Shown one piece after another: positions 7,653 to 9,221 of a stretch of 9,221 bases of DNA. Origin of the DNA: Bog-473 sp052140165. Its GTDB lineage: Bacteria > Actinomycetota > Acidimicrobiia > Acidimicrobiales > RAAP-2. The number at the start of each line of letters is the position of its first letter. Within the stretch, counting starts at the first letter, position 1. The DNA lies in assembly GCA_052140165.1 (NCBI GenBank), contig JBKQUM010000082.1, forward strand, positions 1 through 9,221, given 5' to 3'. The notes under the pieces are model-generated. The model saw nothing but the letters and a program-made list of their open reading frames with translations, did no database searches and was not told where the DNA came from. The position numbers and the translations under genes are program-made.

Positions 7653-7946
7653 TCAGTGCAGGTTGGTGCCGGTGTGGAAGAAGAAGTTGATGATCGGGGG
7701 CGCGGCCCCTATGAGCAGTGCCGCCAGTCCCGACACCAGCACCGCCCGGCGCCCCACCAGCGACTGCTGGAAGTTCTGGGAGTGCACGCCCAGGGCCCAG
7801 GCGGCGGCCCCGATGAGCAGGCCGGCGAGCGACGCGATCAGCGCCCAGGCGCCCAGGCCGTTGGTCAGGTCCTGCAGGGTGCCGCCACCGGGCAGCGCGT
7901 TCACGCTCGGGTTCAGCGAGACATCGGCCAGGTGCCACACGAGCAT
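7653..7946 (-). CDS. Small two-TM protein, DUF6112-like
   Basis: A 97-aa membrane protein and first gene of the T4SS-like operon. Features: a short N-terminal stretch with LPGGGTLQDLTNGLGAWAL (18-36), one membrane segment at about 32-54, a short loop GVHSQNFQQSLVGRRAV (53-69), a second segment at about 70-90, and the ending INFFFHTGTNLH. This pattern matches what I remember of the DUF6112 family found beside SCO6880-type genes. By size and two-helix hairpin it could play the part of a VirB2/TrbC pilin-like subunit, which is inference. There is no cleavable signal peptide. The start at 7946 is well supported by GGAGG (7953-7957) with a 6-base spacing; upstream in-frame codons are Arg-rich and unlikely to be coding. 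The VirB6-like gene follows after 23 bp. Confidence 0.8.
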   Translation of the reverse strand: MLVWHLADVSLNPSVNALPGGGTLQDLTNGLGAWALIASLAGLLIGAAAWALGVHSQNFQQSLVGRRAVLVSGLAALLIGAAPPIINFFFHTGTNLH

Positions 7947-7989
7947 CGGTGCCCTCCGTGGTGACTTCCGGCGCCGGGACCTCCGGCCG

Positions 7990-8020
7990 CCGCTCACCCG
8001 GAGAACGGTTCTGTGAGCGG
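7990..8020. repeat. Nested inverted repeat, candidate operator or leader hairpin
   Basis: The outer arms CCGCTCAC (7990-7997) and GTGAGCGG (8013-8020) are perfect 8-bp reverse complements. Inside them AGAAC (8002-8006) and GTTCT (8008-8012) form a second perfect 5-bp pair around one G. The inner right arm abuts the outer right arm; on the left, four bases (CCGG) separate them. It lies 44 bp upstream of the DUF6112-type start. There is no T-run, so it is not an intrinsic terminator. An operator or an mRNA leader hairpin are both possible. Confidence 0.55.
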
Positions 8021-8107
8021 AGATGATTCGCCGCACTTCCGTTCCCGGGCGGCGCACGGACAGGGCGCGCGCGGCACCCGGGCCAGGGCGTCGGTCGATC
8101 CGGCGTT

Positions 8108-8127
8108 GCTAAACGGTCCCGCTTAGC
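8108..8127. repeat. 20-bp imperfect palindrome, candidate operator
   Basis: Arms GCTAAACGG (8108-8116) and CCGCTTAGC (8119-8127) flank a 2-base centre TC and pair at 8 of 9 positions. The A/T-bearing arms stand out in very GC-rich surroundings. The site is about 90 bp upstream of the kinase start and about 160 bp upstream of the DUF6112-type start. A short, nearly uninterrupted dyad in a divergent promoter region is the usual form of a dimeric regulator site. No regulator gene is in the window to match it. Confidence 0.5.
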
Positions 8128-8181
8128 GTCTGGGAAGGGGCCGCCCGTCCGGCGCGGCGGGCGCGCACCCGGCGAAGAGGG

Positions 8182-8211
8182 TTCGCCGCGCCTCTCCAGC
8201 CCTGTCATATT
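8182..8211 (+). promoter_or_regulatory. senX3: Putative promoter for a leaderless kinase transcript
   Basis: CATATT (8206-8211) keeps the most conserved -10 positions (A2 and T6) in an otherwise G+C context. It ends 6 bases before the GTG at 8218, so transcription would be expected to begin at or next to the start codon. A weak -35-like TTCGCC lies at 8182-8187 with an 18-base spacer. No Shine-Dalgarno sequence precedes the GTG, which fits a leaderless mRNA, a common arrangement in actinobacteria. Confidence 0.4.
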
Positions 8212-8217
8212 GGGGAC

Positions 8218-9221
8218 GTGCCGCTGAGTGGGCCCGGGGAAGTCAATCTGAGCCAGACCCAGGAGATCTACTTCATCGCGGGCGCGGTCCTCGTCGTCGT
8301 GCTGGTCGGACTGGTGGCCGCCTACCTCGGTCGGCGCTCGGGCCGGCGGGCCATCTCGCAACGTCTGGCCTCGCTCGGCACCCGGCTCGGTCTCGATCCG
8401 CCCCGGGACGAGTACAACATCGAGACCTCCCTCGCCTACCTGGAACAGGTGACCGGGGGCGCCGCCCAGGCCGTGACAGAGTCCAGCTCCGACGCCATCC
8501 GCCTGCGGCGCTCGCTGGACACGCTCACCCAGGGTGTCGTCCTCTGCGACGAGAACGGCAGCGTGATCTACCGCAACGGCCGCGCCAACGCCCTGATGGT
8601 CAGCCGTCACGGCGACGCGCTCGCCGCCCAGGCGGTCACCGAGGTGCTCGAGGACGCCTGGCACGAGGGCTCGGCCGAGCGCACGCTCGATCTCTACGGT
8701 CCGCCGCGGCGCACGCTACAGGTGCGGGCCCGCCAGATCGACGACGGCCGCCGGCCGCTGGGTGTCATCGCGCTGATCGAGGACATCTCGGAGCGCCGGC
8801 GCCTCGAGGAGATCCGCCGCGACTTCGTGGCCAACGTGAGCCACGAGCTCAAGACGCCGATGGGCGCCCTGGGCCTGTTGGCCGAGACCCTGGTCTCCGA
8901 GCCCGACCCCGACGTGGCGCAGCGCCTGGCCGGCCGCATCCACAACGAGGCCTTCCGGGTGAGCCGCATCATCGACGACCTGCTCGACCTGTCGCGCATC
9001 GAGTCGGAGGAGGCGCCGCCGCGCGAGCCCGTGCTGGTGAACCTCGTGATGGCCGACGCCATAGAGCGGGTGCGCGCCACGGCCGACCAGCGCGGCATCG
9101 AGATCGTGCTGCACGAGCCCTCCCCGCCGGTCGCCGTGATGGGGGACCGGCGCCAGCTCGTCTCGGCCATGCACGCCCTCCTGGAGAACGCGATCACCTA
9201 CTCCTACGACAACTCCAAGGT
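8218..9221 (+). CDS. senX3: SenX3-like sensor histidine kinase, C-terminus cut off by the window edge
   Basis: Membrane sensor kinase resembling mycobacterial SenX3, which with the response regulator RegX3 controls the phosphate-starvation response. The 334 codons present show one membrane segment (about 18-37) and a linker. A PAS-like domain follows (about 94-191, e.g. GVVLCDENGSVIYRN, 106-120). The HisKA H-box FVANVSHELKTP (203-214) has His209 as the phosphorylation site, and RVSRIIDDLLDLSRIES (247-263) is the second dimerisation helix. The start of the HATPase domain has N-box LLENAITYS (321-329). The catalytic G-boxes lie beyond the edge. RRDFVANVSHELKTPMGALG is very close to the SenX3 H-box as I remember it. 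GTG at 8218 is the best start: there is no in-frame ATG nearby upstream, and a -10-like box sits immediately before it. A regX3 gene would be expected downstream, outside the window. Confidence 0.85.
   Translation, partial: MPLSGPGEVNLSQTQEIYFIAGAVLVVVLVGLVAAYLGRRSGRRAISQRLASLGTRLGLDPPRDEYNIETSLAYLEQVTGGAAQAVTESSSDAIRLRRSLDTLTQGVVLCDENGSVIYRNGRANALMVSRHGDALAAQAVTEVLEDAWHEGSAERTLDLYGPPRRTLQVRARQIDDGRRPLGVIALIEDISERRRLEEIRRDFVANVSHELKTPMGALGLLAETLVSEPDPDVAQRLAGRIHNEAFRVSRIIDDLLDLSRIESEEAPPREPVLVNLVMADAIERVRATADQRGIEIVLHEPSPPVAVMGDRRQLVSAMHALLENAITYSYDNSK

Larger units (their letters stand above)
7947..8217. other. Divergent control region between the T4SS-like operon and the kinase
   Basis: This 271-bp non-coding spacer lies between two outward-facing transcripts. 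From left to right it holds the RBS of the DUF6112-type gene, a 10-bp palindrome CCGGCGCCGG (7968-7977) in its likely leader, a nested inverted repeat (7990-8020), an AT-containing 20-bp imperfect palindrome (8108-8127), and a -10-like CATATT (8206-8211) for the kinase. I could not find a convincing promoter for the - strand operon by eye. No tRNA or recognisable small RNA is evident. Confidence 0.7.

Noticed and set aside
8002..8012. AGAAC-G-GTTCT as a LexA/SOS box
   Set aside because: Actinobacterial SOS boxes have GAAC and GTTC separated by four bases. Here the half-sites are separated by one base, so the spacing is wrong.
6097..8016. A 639-codon open frame on the + strand across the T4SS-like genes
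   Set aside because: Antisense to three well-supported - strand genes. The translation is Arg/Gly/Asp/Glu-rich with no recognisable domain, and it spans two gene boundaries. Such frames are common at this GC content.
7630..8664. Upstream extension of the VirB6-like frame into the kinase region
   Set aside because: It crosses the DUF6112-type gene, the intergenic region and the antisense of senX3. Membrane-protein composition begins only at the ATG at 7629.
1..9221. CRISPR array, tRNA, rRNA, insertion sequence or attachment-site repeats
   Set aside because: No regularly spaced repeats, cloverleaf-like segments, transposase motifs or long direct repeats were seen on reading the window. Short or diverged examples could be missed by eye.

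Overview
The window is GC-rich (roughly 70% or more by eye) and uses GTG as well as ATG starts. It also carries a SenX3-type sensor kinase and an actinobacterial type IV secretion (T4SS)-like gene set. I read it as actinobacterial chromosome. An Acidimicrobiia-like or uncultured actinobacterial lineage is a guess from the general look of the proteins, not something I can prove. Both ends cut genes: the ATPase at the left edge and the kinase at the right edge.

Layout, right to left. A senX3-like histidine kinase (8218 to the right edge, + strand) is divergent from an operon on the - strand. The 271-bp region between them (7947-8217) holds two clear inverted repeats and a plausible promoter for a leaderless kinase mRNA. 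The - strand operon starts with a 97-aa two-TM protein of the DUF6112 type (7946-7653). It continues with a polytopic VirB6/TrbL-like protein with a long Gly/Pro/acidic tail (7629-6079), then a PrgI-like SCO6880-family protein (6082-4718, overlapping its neighbour by 4 bases). In the Streptomyces loci I recall, a VirB4-like ATPase would follow directly.

Here about 3.8 kb intervenes. First comes a - strand unit of class I methyltransferase (4610-3864), cysteine-type sulfatase (3831-2218) and NUDIX hydrolase (2221-1751, overlapping the sulfatase stop in an ATGA). A + strand DUF1275/YoaK-like membrane protein (1023-1709) follows. Only then does the VirB4-like ATPase appear (932 to beyond the left edge, - strand), with intact Walker A and Walker B motifs.

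How the genes may work together. The DUF6112, VirB6-like, PrgI-like and ATPase proteins look like parts of one envelope-spanning conjugation- or secretion-type machine. No relaxase, coupling protein or integrase is visible in this window. The methyltransferase-sulfatase-NUDIX unit looks like a small cytoplasmic metabolic module with its own promoter; its substrate cannot be read from sequence. Most other long open frames, such as the + strand frame over 6097-8016, are GC-driven shadows of these genes.
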